Source: Niastella yeongjuensis
GTDB taxonomy: Bacteria > Bacteroidota > Bacteroidia > Chitinophagales > Chitinophagaceae
Length of the DNA stretch: 64,000 nt
Direction of reading: 5' to 3'
NCBI RefSeq assembly: GCF_900110245.1
Contig: NZ_FOCZ01000013.1
Location: forward strand, 62,001 to 126,000
The translations under genes and the position numbers were made by a program. Below are positions 1 through 8,541 of the stretch, one piece after another (the first letter of the stretch is position 1; each line of letters starts with the position of its first letter). The notes below the pieces were generated by a model. It did not search any database. It was not told the origin of the DNA and was given only the letters and a program-made list of their open reading frames with translations.

Positions 1-42
1 GAATGAAACACAGTAAATAATAACACTATAAACCCACCCTTA

Positions 43-127
43 CCCCTCCGAGGATTCCGAGGAGGGGATTTAAAAGCCGAATACCCATCGCAAACAAGTA
101 GTTGCGCGATGGGTATTCGGCTTTTTT
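43..127. terminator. Two consecutive hairpins, the second a bidirectional terminator
   Basis: Bases 72-91 and 106-127 form a 20-bp perfect stem (core GCCGAATACCCATCGC) with a 14-base loop. The stem is flanked by A residues on the left and T residues on the right, so it can terminate transcription in both directions. On the minus strand it lies just past the stop of the sigma factor gene; on the plus strand it would end a gene left of the window. A smaller GC-rich hairpin at 43-67 (CCCCTCC / GGAGGGG) precedes it. Because of this terminator the sigma factor has no co-transcribed gene behind it. Confidence 0.85.
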
Positions 128-138
128 AGTTTGCCTTA

Positions 139-735
139 TTACAAAATTGGCACTAATTCTTCGCGAAAGGAGAATCTGTTCCTGATTAAATGCACGCCCC
201 TGTTTTTTTGATTACGCACGGTATGTACGGAGAGCTGCATGCGCCGGGCAATTTCATGGCAATCAAGGCCTTTGCCATAACTCAGCACCATTACCTCTTT
301 GCATTTTTCCGGCAGTCCGCCCACGATATGGTGAACCTGGCGTACTACTTCGGCATGGATAGCCTCATTCATTTCGTGCACTTCAATCTCATTCAATTGC
401 TGGCGGATGTTTTCCCTGATCCGCGATTGGTAATGCACCTTATGGTTATGGTTAAGGCAGGCATTACGGGTGCTGATGTACAAAAAGGCTTTTGCTGAAT
501 AGATCGTAGGGAAATCACCTTTTTTTTGCCAAAGCTTTACAAATACATCAGTTACAATATCCTGGGCAATAGCAGCATCGTTAACCAGGCGGCGGGCAAA
601 AAAAACCAGCGCCGGATGAAACAAATGGAACACTTTTTCGAATTCAGGAACCTGTTGCTGTTTAAGGCGCTTACTTTTCTCAGTCGCTAAATTGTCTGTA
701 TTCCTCATGATCATGTAGTTTTTGAAATGTCGCAA
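139..735 (-). CDS. ECF-type RNA polymerase sigma-70 factor (FecI-like)
   Basis: A 198-residue extracytoplasmic-function sigma factor. Residues about 35-100 look like sigma region 2, with FARRLVNDAAIAQD and the aromatic-rich AFLYISTRNACLN core-binding segment. Residues about 135-185 form region 4, a helix-turn-helix around LPEKCKEVMVLSYGKG and IARRMQLSVHTVRN. This is the Bacteroidota FecI-like group that normally works with a FecR anti-sigma factor to switch on a TonB-dependent receptor. Here the usual order is broken. The FecR gene (6715-7983), SusC and SusD are on the same strand but 1.2 kb or more upstream, and no anti-sigma gene follows before the terminator. I infer that it serves the adjacent SusCD locus. 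The start is uncertain, since Met1, Met8 and Met10 are all possible. Confidence 0.88.
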   Translation of the reverse strand: MRHFKNYMIMRNTDNLATEKSKRLKQQQVPEFEKVFHLFHPALVFFARRLVNDAAIAQDIVTDVFVKLWQKKGDFPTIYSAKAFLYISTRNACLNHNHKVHYQSRIRENIRQQLNEIEVHEMNEAIHAEVVRQVHHIVGGLPEKCKEVMVLSYGKGLDCHEIARRMQLSVHTVRNQKNRGVHLIRNRFSFREELVPIL

Positions 736-1532
736 ACGTTATATGTTCTTTCTATTAATGGTACCAATGGCATAAGCGGATATATGGAGGTTGATACAGT
801 TTTCCTAAAAAGGCCCAGGAGAAATCCTGACAGGGATCAAATTCCCCCTAAAGGTTTTCCAATATGGCCTCTATAAATAAAAACACCAAGAGAGGCACAT
901 TGTACTAAATACAAGCAAAATATTTTTATTGTAATAGTTGCAACTCTAACTATTTATGTATTAGTCAAATTAATGCTGGTGGAGAAAAATAATGGTGGAT
1001 TACTATTAAGAAATGGAAGCGGGAGGTGTTCTATTTAACGCTGTATGGTACCAGCAGAGGTGACTTTTAAGAAGATTCTAATTAGTAAGTGCATGGGGGT
1101 GAATACGCTAATAATAAACATTAATATTTTTACCAAGTCATACTTCACACCGGTTCATCCAATAACCAATAACGAAAATTTTTTATAAAATATATTATCT
1201 TTCTCCTACCTTAGCGCAGGAGCTGAAAGTGAGATCATGTTTATACCTCTATAATCTACATTTCCTTACTTCTATCCTTATTTCCTACTTACCTCCGGTT
1301 ACATCTCAATAACCTTTCAAGAAAGTTTACTATTTACCTATTTACCTGTCTTATCGTTTAAGCCTGTCCGTGCCTAGATAAAAATTCGCCAATTGCGTTA
1401 CTGTTCCTCTTTTGTCTTTTCTGGTGCAACAACCGGAACGGAACACTTATGCCTCACTGTGATCGGGTACAATCATCATTCTATACACTCAATGTTTTTA
1501 CTGCTTTTTGAATAATAAAAGCAGCCAACATT
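736..1532. other. 797-bp gap without a supported gene
   Basis: AT-rich spacer between the sigma factor (minus) and the small secreted protein (plus). It must hold promoters for both genes, but I cannot place them with confidence. No open frame here has a plausible start and composition, and I see no tandem array of the kind found in other gaps. Confidence 0.5.
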
Positions 1533-1853
1533 ATGAAACAAACGAAACCAGCCTTGCTGCTGTTGGCATTCGTAATCATGCTCACTGCCTTCTCTGTGGT
1601 AACACCCGATCTTAGATCCAAACCGACAATCAGACAGACAAATTATTATTGGTTTGATGCCTCTACCAACTGGCTTGGCCGGCAAGCAACCCTTGCCAGT
1701 GAAATTGCATTTACCGGCTATGATGAAGGCACATCAAACCCGAAGACCTTACAGGAAAAAGGATGGACGCCCGGTAACGTATCTGTAGACTCATGGGGCG
1801 TGCCTCATCCCCTCAATGGAACTCCTGACAAATTACTTTATTCTCACCCTTAA
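1533..1853 (+). CDS. Small secreted protein of unknown function
   Basis: A 106-residue protein with an N-terminal signal peptide: Lys at position 3, then a hydrophobic stretch LLLLAFVIMLTAF and a likely cleavage around residues 20-25. The mature part of about 80 residues is rich in Trp, Tyr, Asn, Gly and Pro (for example NYYWFDASTNWLG and VSVDSWGVPHPLNG) and has no cysteine. I do not recognise the family. It lies between the sigma factor and the SusCD pair, on the opposite strand, and has its own terminator at 1870-1929, so it is a separate unit. Its secretion signal and place in the locus suggest a surface or periplasmic role, but that is inference only. Confidence 0.7.
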   Translation: MKQTKPALLLLAFVIMLTAFSVVTPDLRSKPTIRQTNYYWFDASTNWLGRQATLASEIAFTGYDEGTSNPKTLQEKGWTPGNVSVDSWGVPHPLNGTPDKLLYSHP

Positions 1854-1869
1854 TCCTTAGACTGAGCAG

Positions 1870-1929
1870 GCGTATCATGTTTCAGACGCAACAGAAAGCG
1901 GTTGCTCGCAGGACATGATACGCTTTTAT
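1870..1929 (+). terminator. Terminator after the small secreted protein gene
   Basis: Perfect 11-bp inverted repeat GCGTATCATGT (1870-1880) and ACATGATACGC (1913-1923), followed by TTTTATTTT. The 32-base loop is long for an intrinsic terminator. It sits 17 bp after the stop at 1853 and 21 bp before the convergent SusD stop at 1950. Confidence 0.7.
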
Positions 1930-1949
1930 TTTAGTCGCAGTCGATACAC

Positions 1950-3332
1950 TTATTCATAACCGGGGTTTTGTTTCAGGTTAGGGGCATATTCTAGTTCGGA
2001 TTGTGGGATAGGATACAACTGATCTTCACTTTGCCAATTACTTTTTCCACTTAGTACAGTATTTGCCCGGTTGGTTCGTTTCAGATCGAACCAGCGATGG
2101 CCCCATTCAGCAAATAATTCAATCCGCCGCTCCTGTGCAATTTTCTGTAAACATGTATCCACGCTGAGGCTGGTGGAAAACTCTGGTAAGCCGGCACGGC
2201 TACGGATGGCATTTAAATCCGCTACAGCTTCGGGTACGCGGTCCAGTTTCACCAATGCTTCGGCACGAATTAGGTATAACTCTGCCAGCCGCAATACCAC
2301 ATTATATTCTGTAGAAGGAGGTGGGGAAGAAAATACTTTAAATTTATTGGGATAATTATAAGTAGTGGTTCCTATTGTTACCGAATTTACCCATTTTGTT
2401 TTGCGCAGATCACCCACTTCAAAGGCACCGAGCAACTCTTTCGTCAACGTATAGCTGGGTCTCCCTCCAGGTGGCACAAACATGAATCCCTCTGGAGAGT
2501 TCATTTTGTCCTGCACAGGTACCCATTGAAAAATAATTTCATGGCTGGTATATTTAAAAACCTGGTCCAGGTCAATTACCAATGCAAATTGACCCGAACT
2601 AATTACTGCCGACGCCAACTCGGCGGCCTTACTCCAGTTTCCCTTATATAAATATACCCTGGCCAGCAACGCCTGGGCGGCATATCTGGTAGGCGTGGTG
2701 TTTGGCTTATCAGTCATCAACATTTCGATTGCAGCAGTAAGATCAACCACTATCTGGTCTAACACCTGGTTCATAGGTGTCCGGGGCAACATGGCATTTA
2801 CATCAGCATTGGTCCCTAATGCCAGGGGCACATCCCCATATACATTTACCAGATAATGATAACATAATGCCCGTACAAATTGCACCTCGCCCAATAATCG
2901 GCTTTTCAATGTTTCACTAACGCCAGTAGATCGTTTCAATCCTTCCATACAGATATTACATTGGTAGATATAAGTATAGGCTGCTTTCCAGAGATTTACG
3001 TTGACTAATCCATTGCCTGGAAGAATTGAATTATTAGTAAACTGATCTTCCAAAATAAGTGTAGAAGTCCGCACAAGCTCATCTGCAGATAAGGCTGGAA
3101 ACAAACTCATCCCACCGTTTAAGAAGACCTTGGGAGATTTCATAATAATTAGATACAACCCGGTTACAGCAGCCTGAGCCAGGGAATCGTTCGAAAAAAC
3201 AGCCCCAGTAGTCAACGAGGCATCCGGTTCATCCACATGAACGAACTTTTTGCATCCGGCTGTAAGCAGACACAACAAACTGACGATACAACAGCATTTA
3301 CAAATATTTAACCAGATCCGTTTCATACACAA
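1950..3332 (-). CDS. RagB/SusD family nutrient-uptake outer-membrane lipoprotein
   Basis: A 460-residue SusD-like protein, the surface-exposed substrate-binding partner of the SusC-type transporter. The N-terminus has a lipoprotein signal ending in the lipobox LTAG-Cys at about residue 27, so it is anchored in the outer membrane. The tetratricopeptide-like core is visible in FVRALCYHYLVNVYGDVPL and AQALLARVYLYKGNWSKAAEL. The family's conserved C-terminus is also present (RIELFAEWGHRWFDLKR, then LYPIPQSEL and QNPGY). The start lies 4 bp after the stop of the SusC gene, so the two are co-translated. The substrate cannot be deduced, and no glycoside hydrolase lies in the neighbourhood; iron-chelate, peptide or glycan uptake are all possible. 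Confidence 0.95.
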   Translation of the reverse strand: MCMKRIWLNICKCCCIVSLLCLLTAGCKKFVHVDEPDASLTTGAVFSNDSLAQAAVTGLYLIIMKSPKVFLNGGMSLFPALSADELVRTSTLILEDQFTNNSILPGNGLVNVNLWKAAYTYIYQCNICMEGLKRSTGVSETLKSRLLGEVQFVRALCYHYLVNVYGDVPLALGTNADVNAMLPRTPMNQVLDQIVVDLTAAIEMLMTDKPNTTPTRYAAQALLARVYLYKGNWSKAAELASAVISSGQFALVIDLDQVFKYTSHEIIFQWVPVQDKMNSPEGFMFVPPGGRPSYTLTKELLGAFEVGDLRKTKWVNSVTIGTTTYNYPNKFKVFSSPPPSTEYNVVLRLAELYLIRAEALVKLDRVPEAVADLNAIRSRAGLPEFSTSLSVDTCLQKIAQERRIELFAEWGHRWFDLKRTNRANTVLSGKSNWQSEDQLYPIPQSELEYAPNLKQNPGYE

Positions 3333-3336
3333 TATT

Positions 3337-6300
3337 TTAAAAACCTATTTCTATGCCTCCTGTAATGGTTCGCAATGGAGGTAGCGTAAGCATGTTCCGG
3401 GTTTCGGGGTCTGTTCCTTTATACGGGGTGATGGTAAACAGATTCTGGGTCTGCAGGTAGACCCGGCAATTTTTTAAGGAAACACATCTTAACCATTGGG
3501 TTGGCAACCGCCACGATAATTCGATATTCCGTACCCGGCAAAAGAAGGCATTATCGATGGTTCCATCAGAGACTATAAAATTATTGCTCGCGTTATTGAT
3601 CTCATCATTCCCTCCTGTGGTCAGTTTTTGCACCGTTGCCTGATCAGGATGTAACTGCCAGCGGTCTAACACCAGGGTGGGTTGATTTACTGACATGGTT
3701 CCGGGTTTTAAAAGATAACCATTATTATATATGGAATATAAGTAGCCGTAGGCCCGCTGTTTCCGGAACTCTAAAAAAACATCCAGTTGCCAGCCCTTAA
3801 ATTGCAAATTGTTTTGTATAGAGCCATACCAAACAGGATCAAAATTGCCAAGAATCCGATAATCTTCCGGGGAACTAATGTCTCCGCTACCATCCAAATC
3901 ATTAAACTCAAATAAACCAGTCGATTTGTTAACCCCAGCGTAAGAAAAACCTCTTACCACCGAAAGTGACTGCCCAATGATCAGGTTCGAATAAGATGAA
4001 GCTTTCAGGTTAGGAAAGGCAATTAATTTATTGCGTGGAATTGTCAACAGCACATTACCAGACCACTGCCATTGTTTATTAAACTGTTTCTTAGCCTGTA
4101 CTTGTATTTCCCAACCGGTATTTTGTACCACCGCCGGGGAATTCTTGGCAGCATAACTGTTAAACCCGGTAATCCCTGGTAATTTATAGGCGATCAGTTG
4201 ATTGCTGGTACGGTTTCGGAAATAAGCCAAAGAGATCATCAACTGGTCCTTAAACAAACCCAACTCGAGGGCTGTCTCCAATTTATGGCTTACTTCCCAG
4301 CTGTAATTGCTATCAGCCAACTGCAACGGATTAATCCCTCTGTTACCCAAATAAGATCCCGGCAAATCCTGCCATTTATCCAGGTATTTATAATCACCGA
4401 TCTGGTCATTGCCGGTAACCCCATAACTTGAACGCAATTTACCAAAGCTTAGAAATGGAATACCCGTCTTCAAAAAGGGTTCATTGGAAAAGATCCAACC
4501 CAGACCGGCGGACCAGAAATTGCCCACCTGTTTACCTGGGCCAAACCGGCTGCTGCCATCTGTACGACCTGTCAAGTTTATTAAATACCGATCACAAAGA
4601 ATGCTGTTCAACCGCGCAAATATCCCGCCATACCGATACTCAGTTTTACTATCAGTAGGAATTATGGAATCAGCTGCGTTTATATTCCGCAATTGTGTAT
4701 CGTCCGGAAAATTAAAGCCATCGATCTTTTTGATAGAATGCGTTTGTACCTGCATGGTGGTACCTACCAGGGCTGAGATTTTTCCTATACCCATATACCG
4801 GTTATACTCCAGTTGCGGTTCTGCGATCCAGCTGTTGTAAATTATTTTTCCAATATTAGAAACACCCTTGGCGCCTGGTGTAGCAATCGGGCTTTGACTA
4901 CTGCCGGGTTGTATACTGATCTCATCTAACTGCAGCCGGTTATAACCAATACTTGTTTTAAAAACCAGGTTCTTTAAAAGCCGGTAGTTTATATCCAGAT
5001 TTCCCAATAAATTATTCGTCTTCGATTCATACGTTTTTAATAAAAAAGACATGGGGTTTACAAAATCTAGATCACCTTGTGCCCAGTTCAACTTACCAGC
5101 AGTGTCATACAAAACCGGGGTATTAGGCGCCAGGTTTACCCAGCTAGTTAGATCGCTTATTATTGACTTATTTTTGTCGTTCATTGCAATAACAGACAAA
5201 ACAATATTCAAATTCGAGTCCCTGTTTTGATAATGAAGGTTCACATTGCCTGATAACCTGTCATTCCTCAGATCACCGGGAAATACCGTTGTTTCCCGAT
5301 GGAACGCAGTACCAATAAAATATTGTAATCGTTTTGAACCACCGCTTACAGAAAGCTGCGCATTACTGGTAACCGCTTCACCCCCGATCAGCATTTTCTT
5401 AAAATCGGTATACCGCGTAGTATCCCATACTACCAGGTCAGGTGCATTGATACTGTCTATCGCCAACCCATCATTCTCCAACGCTTCTTTTCGCATTTGA
5501 ATGTACTGGGAAGTATTCATCATCTTAGGATATCGGGTGATCCTACTGAAGCCATGATTAATATTAAAAGTAAAAACAGGTTTGCCTGTTGCGCCCTTTT
5601 TTGTAGTGATCAGGATAACACCATTGGAGCCCCGGCTACCATAAATGGCTGTGGCGTCGGCATCTTTCAGCACCTCAATATGATCTATATCGCTGATATT
5701 AATAAAAGAAAGCGGGCTTCGCCCTGCATCACCCAACGCTGAACCAGAACCTACAGACTGCAGCAGATTATTATTGGGCTGATAAGGCACGCCATCTATA
5801 ATATATAAGGGATCATTGGGTGGCAACTGGCCGGGGATTACACCAATGGAACTTTGCCCGCGTAACTGCACTTTGTAAGAAGAACCGGGTAACCCATTGC
5901 TTTGCGTGATCAGCAACCCGGGTACACGCCCTTGTAAGGAGGCCAGTGGATCAGATACCGGCTGGCGGGCAATATCAACACTGCTTACTTTATAAATGGA
6001 GCCGGTATTATTCCGTTTTGACGTTTTACCATACCCCATAACAAGGGTTTCATCCAGGCCCTGGATCTGCGGTGTTAAACGAATGGTAATAAAGGTGGGA
6101 TCTTTTATTAGTTTTTGAACTGGTTCATACCCAACACTGCTAAAGGTTAACAGGGTATTGGGGTTCAGCGTGAGATTAAATTGTCCATCGTCTTTTGAGG
6201 CAATGGCGGTTTTGGTGCCACCTACCTGTACCGTTACTCCTTCTAACGGTTCACCGGATTCGTTAGTCACTACACCCGCTACCGTCCATTGTTCCGGTTT

Positions 6301-6606
6301 TCGATAACGGGCAGCAGAAGAATCTTCCGCCAGCGTGATCATATTGGTTACGATCACATATTTCAAATCAAGCCCTTTCAGCGCCTGCGCCATCACCTCA
6401 TGAATGGTACCATTTTGCACATGTACAGAAACCCGGTCGGCATTTTGAGCGATATCCATTCTGTACACAAAAGTGAATTTACCGTACTGTTCCACCTGCT
6501 TTATTACTTTCTTAAGTGGAACATTATCCATTGAGATCGTATACTGCGCTTGCGCATGCTGCTGAAGACACCCCACGAAACAAAGCATAAACAAAATTCT
6601 TGTCAT
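3337..6606 (-). CDS. SusC/RagA family TonB-linked outer-membrane transporter with STN domain
   Basis: A 1089-residue TonB-dependent transporter. A signal peptide (about residues 1-20) is followed by an STN (secretin/TonB N-terminal) domain at about 21-95 that starts near YTISMDNVPLKKV. Next come a carboxypeptidase-regulatory-like beta-sandwich at about 105-180 (GVVTNESGEPLEGVTV), a TonB-box-like segment and the plug (LQGRVPGLLITQ, GSRGSNGVILITTK). The rest is a 22-strand barrel of the SusC type. An STN domain marks transporters that signal to a FecR anti-sigma factor in the inner membrane, and fecR lies 108 bp upstream on the same strand. With SusD it forms the pedal-bin transport complex; energy comes from TonB-ExbB-ExbD, not encoded here. 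Confidence 0.95.
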   Translation of the reverse strand: MTRILFMLCFVGCLQQHAQAQYTISMDNVPLKKVIKQVEQYGKFTFVYRMDIAQNADRVSVHVQNGTIHEVMAQALKGLDLKYVIVTNMITLAEDSSAARYRKPEQWTVAGVVTNESGEPLEGVTVQVGGTKTAIASKDDGQFNLTLNPNTLLTFSSVGYEPVQKLIKDPTFITIRLTPQIQGLDETLVMGYGKTSKRNNTGSIYKVSSVDIARQPVSDPLASLQGRVPGLLITQSNGLPGSSYKVQLRGQSSIGVIPGQLPPNDPLYIIDGVPYQPNNNLLQSVGSGSALGDAGRSPLSFINISDIDHIEVLKDADATAIYGSRGSNGVILITTKKGATGKPVFTFNINHGFSRITRYPKMMNTSQYIQMRKEALENDGLAIDSINAPDLVVWDTTRYTDFKKMLIGGEAVTSNAQLSVSGGSKRLQYFIGTAFHRETTVFPGDLRNDRLSGNVNLHYQNRDSNLNIVLSVIAMNDKNKSIISDLTSWVNLAPNTPVLYDTAGKLNWAQGDLDFVNPMSFLLKTYESKTNNLLGNLDINYRLLKNLVFKTSIGYNRLQLDEISIQPGSSQSPIATPGAKGVSNIGKIIYNSWIAEPQLEYNRYMGIGKISALVGTTMQVQTHSIKKIDGFNFPDDTQLRNINAADSIIPTDSKTEYRYGGIFARLNSILCDRYLINLTGRTDGSSRFGPGKQVGNFWSAGLGWIFSNEPFLKTGIPFLSFGKLRSSYGVTGNDQIGDYKYLDKWQDLPGSYLGNRGINPLQLADSNYSWEVSHKLETALELGLFKDQLMISLAYFRNRTSNQLIAYKLPGITGFNSYAAKNSPAVVQNTGWEIQVQAKKQFNKQWQWSGNVLLTIPRNKLIAFPNLKASSYSNLIIGQSLSVVRGFSYAGVNKSTGLFEFNDLDGSGDISSPEDYRILGNFDPVWYGSIQNNLQFKGWQLDVFLEFRKQRAYGYLYSIYNNGYLLKPGTMSVNQPTLVLDRWQLHPDQATVQKLTTGGNDEINNASNNFIVSDGTIDNAFFCRVRNIELSWRLPTQWLRCVSLKNCRVYLQTQNLFTITPYKGTDPETRNMLTLPPLRTITGGIEIGF

Positions 6607-6714
6607 GTCTTTAAACTTGTGATTAGCTGTTGGCTAGTATTACAAATACACACTATTTAGATCCAGTTTAGAACCAGCCCCTGCCGGTTCAAAGGGCTTT
6701 AAAAGACACGTATG

Positions 6715-7983
6715 CTACGGAGTAACAATAATAGTCCGCCCTTCCACTTTAAAATGTACTCCGCCTGCAAACTCAAGCGCCTCCAATATCTGACCAATCG
6801 CTGTTTGTCTCATAACGGATAATGTATAATGACCTGTAACAGGTTCTTTGAACACTATTTCACAATCATACTGCCGGGCAAGTTGTAGCATAATCAATTT
6901 TATATCTAGATCATTAAATATTAAAAGATCTTTACGCCAGGCCATTACGTCCTGTAGATCTGTATACATTTCTACTTCAAGGTGGCCATCCCCGTTAACC
7001 TGCGCCTGTTGTCCGGGCGATAATATGGCCGTTTGCTTAGTCAACCCGGGTTGTAACCGATTGGCCACTTTTACCTTTCCTTCCAATAAGGTTGTTTTTA
7101 TAACCGGTTCATCGCCATACGCATTCACATTAAAGTGAGTGCCCATTACTTCAATGGCAGCGCCGGCTCCTTTGGTTCCCGGAAGGGAGGTTACATTTAC
7201 CACAAACGGCTTCCTTTCTACGCCGGCACCCAATTCCATAGCCAGGTGGCTTACTTCAAAATATACTTCTCCTGTTATCTGTACGATGCGTTTTTTACCA
7301 ATAAACGCAGTGGGAAAGGTGATGCTTGAAGCAGCATTTAGCCAGGCTTTGCTTCCATCGGGTAATTCCACGGCAAATTTTCTTGCCCGCGGGGTAGTGA
7401 TCGTATTGTATTCCAGCTCAGGTTGTGCATCCCCGGTTGACCATTCATACCGCACTTCATCCCCTCGTTTATATATAACTGATCTGTATTGCAAGGCAAT
7501 ATGACCATTTATGTTACTATCAAGGTACACGATGCGGCCATTGGCCAGCTTGAGTTCAACCCGGTGTATATCAGGAGCCAGGCTGTCGCCCAATCCATCT
7601 TTTGAAGGGTTGTCAACAGAAGTGATTTTTTTATCACGGTTTCGGTGCAGGAGTGAATATACGGCTATGCCGGTAAGCAACAGGCCCATAATAATGGCCA
7701 CCAATTGCAGGGCCCTTAAAAAAGGTCGCTGTTTTTTGTGCGGAAACATCAACCTGATCTTTGCCCCTTCTTCGTTTATACCTGTACTATATAATTCAAG
7801 CAGGATATTAGAAACCAGGCACTGATTGCTCAAACGTTCAAACAACATCCGGTTCTCATCACACAGATCGCACCACGCCTGTAACTCACGTCGTTCGCGT
7901 TCGTTCAAAGAATCATTACGGTGCCTGCCAATGAGCTTAGCAATATGTTTAAGGGTTGCCACTGAGAAGGGTTTAATGCACAA
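6715..7983 (-). CDS. FecR family anti-sigma factor with DUF4974 domain
   Basis: A 422-residue inner-membrane signalling protein. The cytoplasmic N-terminus (about residues 1-85) should bind the sigma factor. A single membrane segment lies at about 88-112 (LQLVAIIMGLLLTGIAVYSLL). The periplasmic FecR domain follows at about 190-310, with the typical PDGSKAWLNAASSITFP and ITGEVYFEV motifs, and a C-terminal DUF4974 domain spans about 345-420 (the region around LEALEFAGGVHFKV) that contacts the STN domain of the receptor. It is the first gene of the minus-strand run FecR-SusC-SusD. In most loci the sigma gene directly precedes fecR; here the only sigma gene is at the other end. Confidence 0.95.
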   Translation of the reverse strand: MCIKPFSVATLKHIAKLIGRHRNDSLNERERRELQAWCDLCDENRMLFERLSNQCLVSNILLELYSTGINEEGAKIRLMFPHKKQRPFLRALQLVAIIMGLLLTGIAVYSLLHRNRDKKITSVDNPSKDGLGDSLAPDIHRVELKLANGRIVYLDSNINGHIALQYRSVIYKRGDEVRYEWSTGDAQPELEYNTITTPRARKFAVELPDGSKAWLNAASSITFPTAFIGKKRIVQITGEVYFEVSHLAMELGAGVERKPFVVNVTSLPGTKGAGAAIEVMGTHFNVNAYGDEPVIKTTLLEGKVKVANRLQPGLTKQTAILSPGQQAQVNGDGHLEVEMYTDLQDVMAWRKDLLIFNDLDIKLIMLQLARQYDCEIVFKEPVTGHYTLSVMRQTAIGQILEALEFAGGVHFKVEGRTIIVTP

Positions 7984-8541
7984 ATATGATTAACCGTTAG
8001 ATATAACACATTGCCATACGTTCAAATACACATTTAACTGCTGCATACATCCATTGGTAAAATCGGGAAACGAGCTTTCATGTTTGAGCTGCCTGATCAG
8101 TAAACAGAGCCACCTTTTTGAAACATTATCTGAAGTTTATACCAGTGGTATTATAAGCCAGAACATTCAGTAAACATATGTACGGTATTGTAATGACTTA
8201 AAATACATATTCAGGACAAGGTTGATTGCATCGAACTTGATGGGACATAATAACAATGGGCAATCTCTGTATTCGTTTGGTTGGGGCGCTGCACGAGGAT
8301 CAAATGTGCAGGCGTATACGAAAGTAGTAAAATTCTGGATTGGCGAAAAAAAATATGAAGAGCGGGTAAAGGTAAACATGTACCGGTTTACATTTTGTTG
8401 TTACTATTGTTGTTATCACCACCCAACATTTATGATTGTGTGCCATTTACAATTTGCATCCTGTCGCTATATTTTATTATCTCCTGCCTGCCATTCCCCG
8501 CGTACAACTTACCTTTTTCTTAAATTGCGCAAAATTCGTAC
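7984..8541. other. 558-bp divergent gap with no supported gene
   Basis: This spacer separates fecR (minus) from the DUF2130 gene (plus) and must contain both promoters. Open frames of 70 codons (minus, 8167-8379) and 142 codons (plus, 8222-8650) cross it, but they lack a family resemblance and the plus frame runs into the DUF2130 gene out of frame. I regard the region as non-coding or as decayed sequence. Confidence 0.45.
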
